NCBI RefSeq assembly: GCF_001625215.2
Contig: NC_030384.2
Location: forward strand, 46,224,390-46,288,389
DNA: 64,000 nt
Source of the DNA: Daucus carota subsp. sativus
Lineage: Eukaryota; Streptophyta; Magnoliopsida; Apiales; Apiaceae
Direction of reading: 5' to 3'
Shown: in pieces, positions 50,127 through 63,878 of the stretch
Layout: each line of letters opens with the position of its first letter
Position numbering within the stretch: position 1 is the stretch's first letter
Position numbers and translations under genes: made by a program
Notes under the pieces: model-generated
Told to the model about the DNA's origin: nothing
The model's database searches: none
The model's input: only the letters and a program-made list of their open reading frames with translations

Positions 50127-50761
50127 AAATCGTGGTTGTGACGGTCCGTTAGACAAAGATTTTTGTGAACATGTATTATAGTACCAATATTTTCGGACAT
50201 TTGTAAAAATATATTCCGAATTTCTGTCAAGAAATTTTTAAATCTATTTTCTTGCATTTTAAACTAAAGGACACAATTTCATCTTCTGTTAGGTTTTGAC
50301 ATTAACTTTGTATCAGAAGCCTCTGTTTCACGTTAATTTTTTAAACTAACAAATTTTCATCCGCAGTGCTTTAATACGAGAACTAAAGTGATATGACATA
50401 ATTCATCCCAAACAACGATATATTTCACCGTATACAATCTTACAATATGGTCCATGAAAAAACTTTCCGCAACAGAAAGGACTAGAACTTCTATCTTGGT
50501 CAGTGTGTACATAATAAAATGCCACATGTATATAACTCTATTGATGATACAGCGTTCCCTCTCTTAAATTACAAATAAATATTAAGGACATGATGATTTC
50601 CCAAAAATGGCAAGAAAAAGTCTCCACCGGCCTGGAAATTTGGGGGTAACTCTATATGTGTACTACTTGAAATGCTGCCCAACCTCCAACTAACTAACCC
50701 TGCCTTCTCCCTTCTTGGGTGATGCCAGTTCTATGCTTCCGTGTATCATCTAGCTTTCCAT
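50127..50761. other. Short space between convergent UXE and HSP70-17
   Basis: The 3' UTRs of the two convergent genes meet here. No other gene or element was recognised. Confidence 0.55.
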
Positions 50762-53700
50762 TCACAACTCATCGTGAGGCTCAGAATCACCTTCTGCCTT
50801 CTCATTGGTTGAGCTCCCTGATTCCCCTTCTGTATCGTCCACTGGGGAGGTACTTTCCTTGGAGGATGACTCGTTTTGGTTGCTGCTATTATTCTCAGTA
50901 TTGCCTTCGGTTTCATTCTTAACAGGCTTGACAATTTTTGGTTTTGGCTTCGGAATCCTGTCAATGCTCGCAACCTGGATAATATTCACTTGTTAGAAAA
51001 CTTAAGTATCACTAATCTAATCTAGAGAAAGCAAACATAGATATGCATGTGATTACCTTTTCTTGAAGGTCTAAAACTTTTGCCAATACTTCTTCACTTG
51101 TAAATACTGGTGTGTTCATCGAAGAAGTCCTGTTAAATATATCATGTTTGACGAAATAAGGAACTCAGGAATTACATTCCTAGAGAATTCAAGAACAGAT
51201 GAAAGAAAAGAAATAGATAGGGTGATAATACACAAGACAACAATCCTAGATCCAATCTAGTTAAACACAAAAAAAGTAGATGTTCGACTTCAGCGCATAA
51301 CAGTATACCGAACACAATCAACCAGTATACTGCTATAAATAAATAACAGTATATAAAAGAACATAACAAAATCTACTCACTCATGCTATATTATATCATA
51401 CAATGAATGATGTTAAAATAAGAAGATTAATAAAAAGGTCATCATTTCTCAAATTAACCAAGAAAGAAGTTGGAGTTAAACATGATTAGAGGGGGTGTAA
51501 CAGAAGGCAAAGACAGAGACCCAAAATCTCATCAACTCCACATCAAGACCGAAAGACATTGAAAACAAAATATATATTTATAAGAGACCAGGAGTTCTTA
51601 AGTTGGTCAAATAAAATAAAGGAACTTACCTAGCCTGTTCAGCCTCTTTCTCCTCCAACCAGCTCTTGACCTTCTTGGAATCAAGTAATACCTTCAAGGA
51701 AAATTTTGTACTTGGTTAATCAGTGTTTACATATGTAACCAAAAAACTATTTTAGCACGCCAAATAAAGAAAGCTATAAATTGAAGGTAACTAAACACCT
51801 CGTCAATTCTTTGTTTCGGAAGCCAAGATTTCTTTGTTTCCCATCCTTGTACTATCTGAAGATACACAGAAAGAAACGTTTTACAACCACTACTGCAGAA
51901 CTAATGTGCAAAGATATATACAGATGAAATCTATCAACTCAAACGAATTCTTAGAAAAACCAAAGCAAGTTCTTCTTTTTTTTAATCATAGAGAGGAATT
52001 TGAGTGGTTATCGACTAAACACAGTGCTGCAGAGAGCAGACCCAACTCATCTGGCCAACTCTTCAAATAGCATGTACTGACACCAGCCTGTAAGTTTCCT
52101 CTTCCTCTGCCCCAATGTAAAACATCCTAAAACTCATGTTACCCTTTCTTACATACTTAGATCAATCTGTAGTTTAGTTTCCCTCTGCCCCCATAGACAA
52201 AACCCTAAAATAAATTATAACTTTCTTACATAGTTATACCAAATATTTCTAACAATTTAAAGTTTGCATCCCCCTCAGTTCTATCCTTCTGGGGTTCTTA
52301 CAAAGGTTTGCCAATAACCAAAGTAATATGAAAATCTTGTCACCTTGGTAGCTTATCTTTGTTATTTAGCAATAATTTAAGTAGTTTGTGATCGTCACTC
52401 TAATATTACCATTTAAGTGGGCCAGTTGTAGTTATTTCTAAGGTAATCATTTATGATTAATTGCTGTACTTCTAACTTCTTGAAGCAACACTACAGATGT
52501 GAGTAATTTTTATCAATATCATATCCACATACAATTTCTAAGCAATCTTCTATTTCCCTTTTTATATACATCAACTGCAAACCTTGCAACCAAAATCATA
52601 AGATATATATTATTAGCTACATAAAGTCTTTTGTACCTGTTGCAACTCAGCAAAATATTGTTTAGCGTGTTCAGATGCTGCTGGTCGTGCAGTAAGCTCA
52701 CTATATCTACAAAATCAGATTGAATGCAAGGAACTTTTTGACATGACAATGCTAATTTCATTTAAATGTCAGAATGGCAATTGAAGACGTACCTGAAGAA
52801 GATCGGGTCACCAATAGCTTTCAACAAATCCAGGCGCTTTTGAAATTCAGAAGCAGAAGCATCTTCACCATCATCGTACAACCAATTTTGCACCTGAAAG
52901 GAGGGTTTCATTTAGTTTATTGTTATAAGTAGCTGCTCCTCCTCCCCCACCCCACAAATTAAAAGGAGGAAATGGAGAATATAAAAACCCACAGGATAAG
53001 GGATAGACACAGAGACAGGAACTTATCATACCTCTTCAAGCTTTTGAATGAAAGATTGGCGTTCTTCACTGGATGAAATTTTTTCGTATTCATCCGAGTC
53101 AAGCTGAAAACAAAGTGTCATGAACATGAAATGGTAAAAAAGAAAAATTAGATCCAGCAATCCACTGAAAAGAATTCAAAAACAACAGCAGACCATTAAG
53201 AATGTATGGGGTTATAAACAGAACCACATACAAAAGGGAAGGACGTTCTTAGTAAACCTAGACAACTATTTATAAATTGCATTTAAAACACTATTAATTA
53301 CGCTGGTATGAAGCAATTTAAAGACTTACAAACGTTTAGAAATTGCAAACAAGTAGTACCTTATATAATGCAATGTCTACGTACCTTTTCCATAGTAGCA
53401 TAAATATACCCTTCCAAGTTGTTTTTTAACTCTTCGGTTCTTCTCCTTTCTGCATCCTTCCTAGCTAGTGCTTCCAATTTAAGTTTAGCTTCAGTAAAAG
53501 ATTCTTTGGAAATTGGCATTCCTGGCCCCATCGTCTTTTCAGTAATCTAAAAGGAGAAATCAAATAAAAATAACAGAGTTACACTGGTTTTTTTATTTTT
53601 ACTTAATCAATTTGATGCAAAGGGATTTAGCAGGAAAAATAGGTTGATGCAAAGGGAGAAATTTAGATGCTTATTTCTGACCTTGAGTGGAATCCTGAAA

Positions 53701-56700
53701 GTACGCTTCTTCAACTTCTTTTCTGTACCAAGATCTGTGTTGTTTTGATTATCTACACTTGCGTCTGTAATGTTCAACCCACCTTCGTTGTTCAAGTTTT
53801 CAGTGGTTTCTTCGGAGACATTCTGAGGACTACCTTCACCAGTTATGTTGGGGAATGCAGAAGTTGAGTTCTCCACGGTCAGCTTCTTTTTTGGAACTTC
53901 TACCCATTCAGAGATTTCAATGACTGCATCAGCTCTATCTAAAGAAAATACACCACTTCTACTTAAAGAAAAATGCAAGCTGGCCTTGATGGGGGAAGAC
54001 AAATTTCGCTCTGAATACCTAGAAAAAGGCACATATAATGGAACTCAGATTCCATCAAATACACTTATTACCTCTTTTGATAAGCATACGACAAGATACT
54101 TAGATTACTGAAATTAATAATTTTCTAGTTCTTACTTTATACTGGCATCAGTCAGACCAGATACATCATACTGAGCAAATGTAGGTGAAATAACACCAGG
54201 TGGTAATAAATCATCACTCTCATAGGATAGTGAAACTTTAAAATCCTTACTGTGAACAATGGATCTGAACATCTGCAAGGAAATAAAAAGGTGGCTAGTC
54301 AGTTAAGTATAGGATACAGAGTTATAAGCTTTTGATCGGTGACTAGTCTATACTAGTTTAAACACTAGACACCGCGTGGTTCACCTTAACAGGCAGTTTC
54401 TTCAGCCGCGGTACAATTAACTGTTTTGTGCTTTCACCTTTCAAAATATCGGGACCATCTAACTCATAAACAAATCCGTACATAGAACCGTCCACCATCC
54501 CAAGTTTGCGATTTAATTTTATCCCATCACTCAGATTGGCAGCATGTAACGATGCACCAAGAACTATAGCTTCATCAGCATCTAAATGTTTGTCCAGATC
54601 TTTTCTACCAAGAAATTCCTGAAGCTTTGCCTGTAATATAAATAATGATCAAGATATAAAGAGTGAATCAATGTCTCAAGGAAAAGTTAATATTCATATC
54701 GTTCAATGCAAATACTGCAGAAAATACAGAGTACAAAAATATGGAGAAGTAGGTTATTAGCGGGTTTGCGACTGTAAAAGAACTCACATAGCAAGGTCAG
54801 TCAGTCATTTTAGTTTTTTTCTTAAAAAAAATAGTTTTAGCAGGCTTGCGACTGTAAAAGAACTCACATAGCAAGGTCAATCAGTCATTTTAGTTTTTTT
54901 CTTAACTAAAATTAGTGAGTTCATGCTCGTACCACTTCCAAACAAACAATTAACTAGACTTTACAGTTATATTAAACTAATTAGCTGACAGCTGCATAAG
55001 AAAACGGTACAGAAATTTCTAGACATCAGTATATTGGCAAGTTAAATATGATATAAGCAACCTATTTGGTACCACTGCTGAATGCAGAAGCAAACTGCTA
55101 TAGTGAAAGTTGAGTGCTAAGGAAGGTAGTAAGAACCTGCAACTTTGGGACTCGGGTTGCGCCTCCAATCAGCTCTACTGCATGCAAATCATCAACCTTC
55201 AAACCAGAATGCTTAAGCACCTCCTTAAGGGGGATAAGAGATCTCTCCCATAGATCTTCACACAACTCCTCGAATTTCTCACGAGTTATGGTGCTCCTGG
55301 TCATCCATTAATAAAAAAGTATAACTGAAAGGGTACATGACTAGTTTTATACTTCAATGATTATTCAGTAACAAAAAACATGACACAAACTTTACGAAGC
55401 AGAAATATCAGCTTAGCACACAATATAATGAAGCATGTTCACTCCTATATTGAAATTACTTTTGTCTGCCAAACTTTTCGTGAATAAGAGATGCCATTCA
55501 CAGTTAAGACCAAAATCTTGTCAAAGAAATTCTTTATTTACACTACGTCCTTCCAGTACATACTTCATAATACTGTTAAAATCATTAATAAGATCAAACA
55601 TTAATTACATTTGGTACAAAACTACAGCTATGAAACAAACAGCTTTAATGTGCAAAATAAATTGAATTCAGAGGGTAATATTTAGTATCTTCTTCTCTGA
55701 GTAGGCATGTAATATATCAACAATCTAGAGCAAAAGAGACGGTGGAACAGGATAATATACTAAAAATAAGGCAATGAAACAAAAGAAGAATGTAAGTTCA
55801 GATCAGACAAACCTCAAGTCAATATCATCATAGATCGATTCAACCGAAATTGGAGCCATTGTGTTTGCACTAAGAATCTCTTTTGTACGCTTAACTTGTT
55901 TCTTCAATTTAGCCATTGACTTGGGAAACTTCCTGACGTCAACCCCATTTTGTTTGTTGAATTCATCAGCAAAGTATTCTACCAATCTTAGCTCCATAGT
56001 TTGACCTCCAAGTTCTGGATCCCATCTCACTTCCTTGACCTGCAACAGATTCGACTTTCAGCTAGCTACCACATCAAACGGCTTAAACTTCTAAATAACA
56101 CATTGAAAACAGGACATATATCACAAGAATTTTCCCCGAAAACTATAAGATTATAAGTAATAAAAATAAATATTAAAGTAGAAAAAATATAAAAAACAAC
56201 TAAGTTGAGAAAATGGTGAAAATAAGGGGAATTAGGATCATTCATGGGAATGGAAATGTGAGAATGAAGGGCATGGGAATGGAGATTAATGGGAATGATA
56301 TGAAATCCCAAGGTGTATTTAGGGACTGCTTTACCCATCTAATGGGTATGAAGTTCCCATTCCAAGCAACTAAATTCCTAATCCGAACACTATCACATGG
56401 GATTAAGGTTCCGAAGGCTCATTAAACAAGAACAAACGCACCCAAGATATACACTACATGTGTAAATCTCAAACTTCGCCTTAATGAAATCACGAACTCC
56501 AGTGATTACATTATGATTTACCATTTCTTATCTCTCAAAGTTTACTAGTATCTCCCACAGCAAATGTATATTTAGGGGTTCGTTAGTCCCATATTATGAA
56601 TACTACAGTTTCAAACTTTCAACTTCAAATCACGAAACAATCAAGAAAACACGATAACACAGTAATGCACAGGCACGTACGGTAACAGAAAAAATATACC

Positions 56701-57491
56701 ATTATTAATTGTTATAAAAATTGAATTATTACCTGAAACTGGTTCACATTAACAGTCTTTCCAAACTCCTTAGCCTTATAAGCCGAGAAATAAACAAGAG
56801 CAGCATACGTGCTCCCTGATCCCATATCGTAAAACACCACATTCCTCGACTCATTTGAGAAATCCTTATCAATCCCATACTGCAACGCCGCTCCGGAATG
56901 CTCATTAATTAGCGAAAGCACATTAATCCCCGCCAATTCCGCAGCCTGGATCAAACTCCTCCTCTCCGCCTGTCCAAAATAAGGCGGTACACTAATCACC
57001 GCATCTCGCACCGCAACTTTCGAGTGAAACTCCGCTAAACTCGAGCCATAACTCAACGCCATCGCAACCAACTCCTCGGGCGAATAACTCTCGTCATCAC
57101 TCACCTTAACCCTAGCCACACCTCTAACCGGATCAGTCACAACCTCAAACGGCAAGTACTGCGAATCCAGCGCTTTTTTCGCCAAATCAAACGGCTTCGC
57201 CATTAGGTCACGGAAACTCGAGAACACTTTGTTAGGATACCGCGCAGTCAATCCGGCGGCTTCTTCGCCGATCAATCGGTTGCCGGAGTGGAAAGCGACG
57301 AGCGCCGGTGACTTGCGCTTCGACATTTCGTTGATCGCGATCGATATCGGAATTTGGCCGGGTTTTAAGTTGACGACGGCGACTTTGAGCCATTCAGAAC
57401 CGAGATCTATACTCGACACAGCTGATTCAATCTTCACCGAATGAAAACATAACAATACATACAAAAATATGTATGTATATATTCGCGACAT
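50762..57491 (-). CDS. HSP70-17: ER-resident large Hsp70, HSP70-17 (GRP170/HYOU1 type)
   Basis: An ER-lumen chaperone of the GRP170 family, a nucleotide exchange factor and holdase for BiP, predicted at 891 residues. Fourteen exons, in gene order: 56733-57491, 55813-56039, 55137-55296, 54385-54630, 54136-54272, 53682-54018, 53385-53546, 53032-53103, 52793-52893, 52637-52706, 51799-51855, 51630-51691, 51057-51129, 50762-50974. It opens with a signal peptide (MSRIYTYIFLYVLLCFHS). The ATPase domain begins SSIDLGSEWLKVAVVNLKPG and includes VISVPPYFGQAERRSL, YDMGSGSTYAALV and LIGGATRVPKLQ. The middle has an Asn-rich loop with possible N-glycosylation sites (NIT, NVS, NNT). The protein ends in HDEL, the ER retrieval signal, after a Ser/Asn/Glu-rich tail. 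Most introns are short. Confidence 0.95.
54756..54904. repeat. 80-bp tandem duplication in an HSP70-17 intron
   Basis: The words GCGACTGTAAAAGAACTCAC and ATAGCAAGGTCAGTCAGTC recur at a spacing of exactly 80 bp, followed in both copies by ATTTTAGTTTTTTTCTTAA. Few differences separate the copies, so the duplication is recent. It lies between coding exons 3 and 4. Confidence 0.88.
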
Positions 57492-57620
57492 TGGGGTGGT
57501 TTCTAGGGTTTAAGATACACTAGTCGGAGAAGCAGATTGTTATTCAGTTTCACTGAACAAATTTATTTATTTATTATAATTATATATTTCAGTTTTTTGT
57601 TTTGTTTTGGGAAATATTGG

Positions 57621-57712
57621 GCTTTTATAGGTAGGAGATGAGAGAGCTGACATGGAGTGTACGTTTGAAGTCGAGCCAATCGTGTGATGACAGGTGGACG
57701 AAATGACACGTG
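57621..57712 (-). promoter_or_regulatory. HSP70-17 promoter: TATA box, CCAAT and G-box
   Basis: On the gene's strand CTATAAAAGC lies at 57621-57630, about 130 bp before the ATG. Farther upstream are a CCAAT box on the plus strand (57676-57680), two close CCACCT/CACGTG-like words and a perfect G-box, CACGTG, at 57707-57712 (GCCACGTGTC on the gene's strand). NF-Y and bZIP sites of this kind control plant ER-stress genes, but no exact ERSE or UPRE consensus was found. A GCGCGTG word (FHY3-type core on the other strand) sits at 57791-57797. Confidence 0.5.
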
Positions 57713-58545
57713 GCGGGTTCTGAAACGGCTGCTGCGTTGTAATAGCTGTTGTCGTAGATCTTCATGAGCTTTTGTGACACGGCGGGTGGGCGCGTGTATT
57801 GACCAATAACTAGGGGCGTCAACGACTAAATTACGATTCAAAATAATGATTTCAGTTTACAATAATTTATTAAATACTTTTTATTAATTTCGAATTTGCC
57901 AAGTTTAAATTCAATAGTCTTTCAAAACAATAAGACAGGAAAATAACTCAGAATGAAAAGTTTGTAAATTTTTCTGATTTTATTACATCTATCATGTTTG
58001 TTGAAATCGATAATCAAAACTAATCGGGTGTCCTCCAGTTATAGAAAATTTATCGAAAATTTTCTTTTTTATATATTAAGAATTTTTAATCAAATAAGAA
58101 TGTAATCGTTAAATTGGTGAAATTAGATGTAAAATAAATTAGAGATTTTCTAATAAATCAGATATTTTTTTAAACACTGCATCTCATTTGCTTTATAAAA
58201 TTTTAGAAATGTCAAATAACAATCTACTTTTGAACCTGCAAATATTTGCCATGTTTGTTGAGGAATAAACTGCACTTGAAAACTACAAGTAGAATGGTTA
58301 TCATATTCCCCTTCACTTGTTTACAGTTTCCATTTAATCAAGCTTTAGGAATACAAAGGCAATTCATCTCACAAATATGACAAGAATCAAAAAACATGCT
58401 GGATTATATTACAAACATAAACAAAGCTAGGCCTAAACACAAGAATGATAGTACTGTTGCAGTTGTGCGCACTCCTTGCCCGTTTCCACACATTCTCACC
58501 GTCACATATTCTTCGCTTCTGTACAATTTCGTGATCTCGGACTTG
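57713..58545. other. Intergenic region between HSP70-17 and NAGK
   Basis: The left end is distal promoter of HSP70-17 and the right end is the 3' UTR of NAGK. The AT-rich middle shows no gene. Confidence 0.5.
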
Positions 58546-61041
58546 TCAACTTCTGAGGGCATTTCTTCGTGATTGTTTCATCAGGATATTCCAAGCAAGC
58601 AGTGCTGCGCCTATAGCAGGCTCCACCTGTTTTTTACAGGAATGCAACACCAAATTGTAGTCAGAACAAAAAGTTGCAGAAACAAGTATAGCATACATTC
58701 AGATGGATAATGAGGGATAACACTTAACAGCAACTTGTAATTGGCCGGTAAAAGATACCTTTGGCCGAATTGGAAGAACTCCTGGGAAGTCCTTGGAGAT
58801 GCAGGCAATCACTTCTTTTCCTATGTCCCATCTTTTGTTGGCTTCAAGAATTCCGCCAACCATCACGAGAGGAAAATGCTCCTCTCCATCTAAAATAATT
58901 ATTCAAAGTGCCAACATCAGTTCATTAGTGTAGTTCAAAATATACTGACAAGCACACAAAAATAAGTCGTTTTTCTGTGGGAAATTAATCATACTAAGAA
59001 ACTGGGGATACTACTACTAACCAAAAAAGGACTCCTCTCAACTATCAGTACATATGGTGTGCAAAATACCTTTTCCACACAATTCGAGTCTTCTTACAAC
59101 AGCCTTCACACTTGAGGCCAGCTCCTGTACTGCATCTAACAAGATTTTGTTTGCAACTTGATCACCTGCTTCTGCACAAGTTATCACAACAGGAACAAGA
59201 GCTGCAATTCGAGCCCAAGACGGGTCAGCATAAGTCCACCTGCACTACAGCAGAAAAAATAGCTATGGTAAGAATCATCTTTTAACAGATTTATTATTGC
59301 ATTAAACGTATCTGTCATGTAAAGAGAGTGTGTAGAGTAGTAAATGGGAAAATTTTTCATATATGCTGTAACCAGTTCAAGGTTATATTTAATTTTCTTT
59401 CTATGATTTCTAGAGCCTGCTACCGAGATCTTTCATATTAAAGGTTCGCTATAAAAAGCACTGGAATTCAACTTGCAGCAAGTTTATAATTACTCCGTAG
59501 AAGCAAAGCAGCTTCAGCATTTCTGGATACAATGCATTGTTCTTGTATGTTTTAGTTTCTAGTTTTTAGAGTTTTTAGAAGCTGAGCTATATATCTCAAA
59601 TAAAAAAAAAATCAAATGTGAGAATGAACGTCCAAGTATTTACCCGATAAGTTCATCGGGTGAGATAAGATCAAGCTCTTGCAGGATACGACATACAAGA
59701 CTTGTATGCGGTCCACGACCATCATGAGCCCTGATTACTGCAGTTAATGCCTGTGCTGCAATGCCGTATCCACTACAAGTATAAAGGGAAACAAATGTTA
59801 TTACCGCATCAGAATACTCAGAACCGCAATAAACAAACACATAAAATCCTTTTTAAGTAACATTAATAGCTTTGACTGGGGCTCTTGTCATTATTGTTCG
59901 AGCATCAGAAACATTACCATAAAACAAGCACAGCAGAGGTTATTATGTATACCTTCCCCAGTCACCTAATATAGGCCCTGCACCAGAAGCCCGGGCATCT
60001 CTTCTATCCGACGTGAATCCATAAGCAATAGTGCCTGTACCAGCAATTAGAACACATCCGTGAAGTTCTCCTAATGTTCCACTTGCCAGAGCTGCCACAG
60101 CATCATTCTCAACAAATAGTTGGACGTGGCTCGGAAATATAGCACTGTACACATTACCAAATATTGTTGAGCTGTAATTATTTTGTCTGATGATAAAATG
60201 AAAATACATGAGTACACAAATCACGCCGGTGTAAAATGCTTGCACAAAATCAAGCCTGATATTACATAACTCAATTCCTTCTTGGACTAGGAAATCCACA
60301 GCCAGTTCATAGTAAGAAGATTAAAAACTTTAACAGGCTATGATAACAAAAAAAATAGAGTAGAGTACTTCACAACTATAAGGAGAAACTTGAATTAATC
60401 TTCAAATGTCAAACCTAAGCCAATTTAGTATTCTTTGCTGGTCTGTTGGATGGTTGACACCAGATACAGCCAAACAAACAGCTCGAACAGCTGACCGGGT
60501 TGAACCCGACTTAGAAAGAGCTTCGGCCATAACCTGCTCCAGCGTCTCCCTTGCAGCAGTTTCTGTTACATTACAAAAAAGCATCAACATTGAGAAAAGA
60601 AACACCACACCGGAATAACTATTTCTAATTCTAGAATTTGCAGGATTACTTAGGAAAATTAAAGGGCTTCAAATTAATATATCAAAATGGCATTATATCA
60701 GATTACATTCTTGATAATCTCCTAGTACACACATATTAGAAGCCACATCAACCAAAAAAAAACCAAAAGGGTAATGAAAATCAAAATCCAAAATTAATAA
60801 ATAACAAGAGTGTATCACCTCCAACACTGTTGTGATTGGAGCAGCCGGCCACAGCTCGTGCAAGAAGCGGAGGAGGGTCAGGCAGGTGATCCGTAAAAGG
60901 GACTATCGGTATACACACGCAGACAGTAGAAGTGGTTCCACCATCTAACCCAAGTATCACTTCTCGCCCCATACCCAGACCAGAAATCGCCATTTCGTGC
61001 TCAAAATCCCACACTTCTCCATTCCTATATCTCTTCTTCAT
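58546..61041 (-). CDS. NAGK: N-acetyl-D-glucosamine kinase
   Basis: A kinase of 357 residues that phosphorylates GlcNAc at O-6, feeding the salvage route to UDP-GlcNAc; it belongs to the BadF/BadG/BcrA ATPase fold family. Seven exons in gene order: 60819-61041, 60415-60562, 59953-60144, 59644-59772, 59070-59239, 58759-58889, 58546-58626, all with compatible phases. The phosphate-binding start is VILGLDGGTTSTVCVC. Then come AVRAVCLAVSGVNHPTDQ, the substrate loop FVENDAVAALASGT, the second phosphate motif VLIAGTGTIAYG, the conserved GAGPILGDWGSGYGIAAQAL (split across two exons), the adenosine-type motif PLVMVGGILEAN and the end PAIGAALLAWN. The ATG at 61041 gives MKKRYRNGEVWDFEHE. No break is seen, and the gene looks functional. 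Confidence 0.95.
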
Positions 61042-63878
61042 CTGGTATATTCAAGAAACAAGCAAAAGACTAACAAGAAACACAAGCAGCTAAAGAAGAA
61101 ATAAATAAGCACAAGGGGACTAAAGAATATAGTTTCCCTCAATATATATACTAAAATGTTTAGCAATTATTGTCATTGTAACGTATTGACTGATGCTGCT
61201 TATTTAACTATTGTACAGATATGGAATTCATCATACTATATTGTAATTAGTTTAAGTTGTAAAGAATAAGAGGAAGAAGCAGTTAGAAAAGGACAGGGAC
61301 CTCTGATTCGGCCGGCCGAAACGACCAAGAGCTAAGTGGTTAGTTCATGTCCCTGTTTTCTGTCTCATGTCAAGACTGCAAACTCAAAATGCTCATCATT
61401 TTAACTTTCCATACTTTAACTCGTAAACTCGTGGGACTGTTGGCCCAATCTATCACTTTTTTCAGGCATAAGGCCCCAAATATCACTATCGGAGAAGATG
61501 GACTCAAATAACACTTTACAATCCAAAACACGATATCCGCCGAGTGAACTACTCAGACAGCCAGAACCCGCTTGTCGCTATGTTTTTAACCTGCATGAAA
61601 AATCACACACACGTGAATTCGAAGCACCAAGTGTCAATTTTTACTACACGGAGGGAAAGTTATGCATCTTGACAGAGGTACACTTGTCACAGTTGAGGAA
61701 AACATAAAATATGCACAAAGTTACCAAACTGTGTTTCCTGGCATTACAAAAGACACTAGCAAGATGTTGCAGCCTCTTTAAACAAAGCGGAGCTAAAAAC
61801 ACTGGCTAAATGTCAAATGAGAAGAATGCAAGTTATATTATAAAAAAATAGTGGTAAAATTGGTTAGCTAGCTACATCAACTACACTTGTCCATTCCATC
61901 TCTGATCAATCACTTTTCAGTTTCTTTCACCATATATCCAAATAGGAGTTTCGCTTAAGATTACTTTGCAGGCTAGCGACTGTTTGTTTGGTTGAAAAGT
62001 TATCCCCTGGCCTTGAAGCAAACAGCTAGGAATCCAGTCTGTCATAATTTGTTTATTTATTACACTTTTTGCAATGTTTCTAGTTTTCTACGACGTTACC
62101 CTTTCTGGCAATATTACATTGTTCTGGTAACAAATACAAGCTCCGAACTTGTGAATGAAACATTGAGAATATTGAGGATGAGGAAACATAAATCATTAAT
62201 GATCCGTGTCACATCATGCTAACTATCTACGTTTACATAGTGTTTCGATTTCAAAATCCAAATGCAGTAGCAAGCTCTTTGACAACTACCCTGCTGGTGA
62301 CTCTTCAAAACTACTTTCTATAACATTGCTAATAATATTTAAGTAGCACTTCGTGAAAGCAATCCTCTTCCGGTCTTTATACCTGGTGATTGAAAAGAAA
62401 ATTGTCAAACAGGGAATGGGGAATTAGGTAAAGGTGACCAATATAAGCAATCTGAATTATACAACGAGATAAGTAAATTATATAGGTAAGCTTCAAATCA
62501 TTTAACCACAAGAAGCAAGGATGGAATTGCAAGATGAGGGTACTGCAGTCTGCAGAAGGTCATCGAGTGAATTTTATTTTACCCAGACATAGAATTTGTA
62601 TTTATGTTGCAGCTAGCCAGGCAGACTTCATGTTATTTTTTTAAACAATCACTAATAAGCTTACAACTCAAACTCATCAAAGGCGATCTAATCTCATCAA
62701 CCCTACCTATACTATCGATTAATCTCTAAAATCAGGCACAGGAAAACTTGTTAGTATCAAACCTTACTGGGATATTCCCCAACCATCTGATACTTATTCC
62801 TTACATAAAGGACAGTCACTTTATATTATTTCAAAATCAATCAAACAACTTGCCTATTGTTATATCTAACAAGTTCTTATGAATGTTGCAGCTTCTAACC
62901 GTCTCAGTATCCTGCTCTTATTTTCTAATATTTGTCCCATTGTAGATACTAGACAGCCTTCATAAATTTAAGCACAAAGAAATTCACACATGCTGCTCAG
63001 ACAGGCTCAAACTTCCTTAAATAAAGACGATTTGAGCAGGCTGGAACCAAAGATCCATAAAAATGCAAAAAACAGGATATATGAAGAAAAAAATAGTTGC
63101 CTCAATAGGCTAATAATTATATATGTTACTCGCTGCTTGTAAAAACTAGAAATTAAAACCTCAAATGTATCTGTATTGCTGCTAAAGGATTTTAGAAGTC
63201 TGTAGTTCTATATTTAAAACAGGCTGCCCCTCATAACATCACCACTTGATAAAAGCTTTAATTGGTCCATAGATTTGAGGGGGGGGGGGGGGGGGGGGGG
63301 GGAAGGATTTTTATGATAATTTTAAATAAAGATGATAAATAGAGTAATAGCAGGGTAAAGTCTTGGACTCAGGATGCTTCAGCTACTATAGCAATAGCAT
63401 CACTGGAGCAACTATACTTTCTCTGTTAAAAAGATTCAAATACTAACTTCCCAATGGATCTAGTTCAGTTGGACATTTTGCTGACCATATTATCAGACTT
63501 GGATAGGTCCGGCTAGCTAAGCCGGTTGATCTTGTGAAGCTAAAGGTGAAAAAAGTGTTTATAAGTGAATGAAGTTAAGGTATGAGTTCTTGAGAATTTT
63601 TTCGTTCATTAAGGAGATGCATATGCCCTTTGAGGAATATAAATTATAAGCTAGAGTACCTAACCACTTAATAAGTAAGTTTCATTTGGAGCTTCAAATA
63701 TAACTTTGAAGATGAAAAGAGGACAAAGACATGGTTTCAAATTAAGCAAACTAATTTTAAGACATAAATTAATAGAAAATAATCAAATATATCCACAAAT
63801 TTTAAAACTTGATCGATATTAAATTTACCTCTTATAGGAATAAAAAAACTTCCTCCCAGAATCATGATGACTGCCAAC
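61042..63878. other. Long intergenic region right of NAGK
   Basis: About 2.8 kb with no recognised gene. The NAGK promoter lies at the left. A run of 24 G bases occurs at 63279-63302. The short reading frames here (for example 61498-61707) show no family features. Confidence 0.5.
63279..63302. repeat. Poly-G homopolymer run
   Basis: A stretch of 24 consecutive G, rare in an AT-rich plant genome. It could be a real microsatellite or a sequencing or assembly artefact. Confidence 0.9.

Noticed and set aside
61498-61707. A 69-codon plus-strand frame in the NAGK upstream region
   Set aside because: No domain, no splice or codon evidence, and no neighbour that would extend it.
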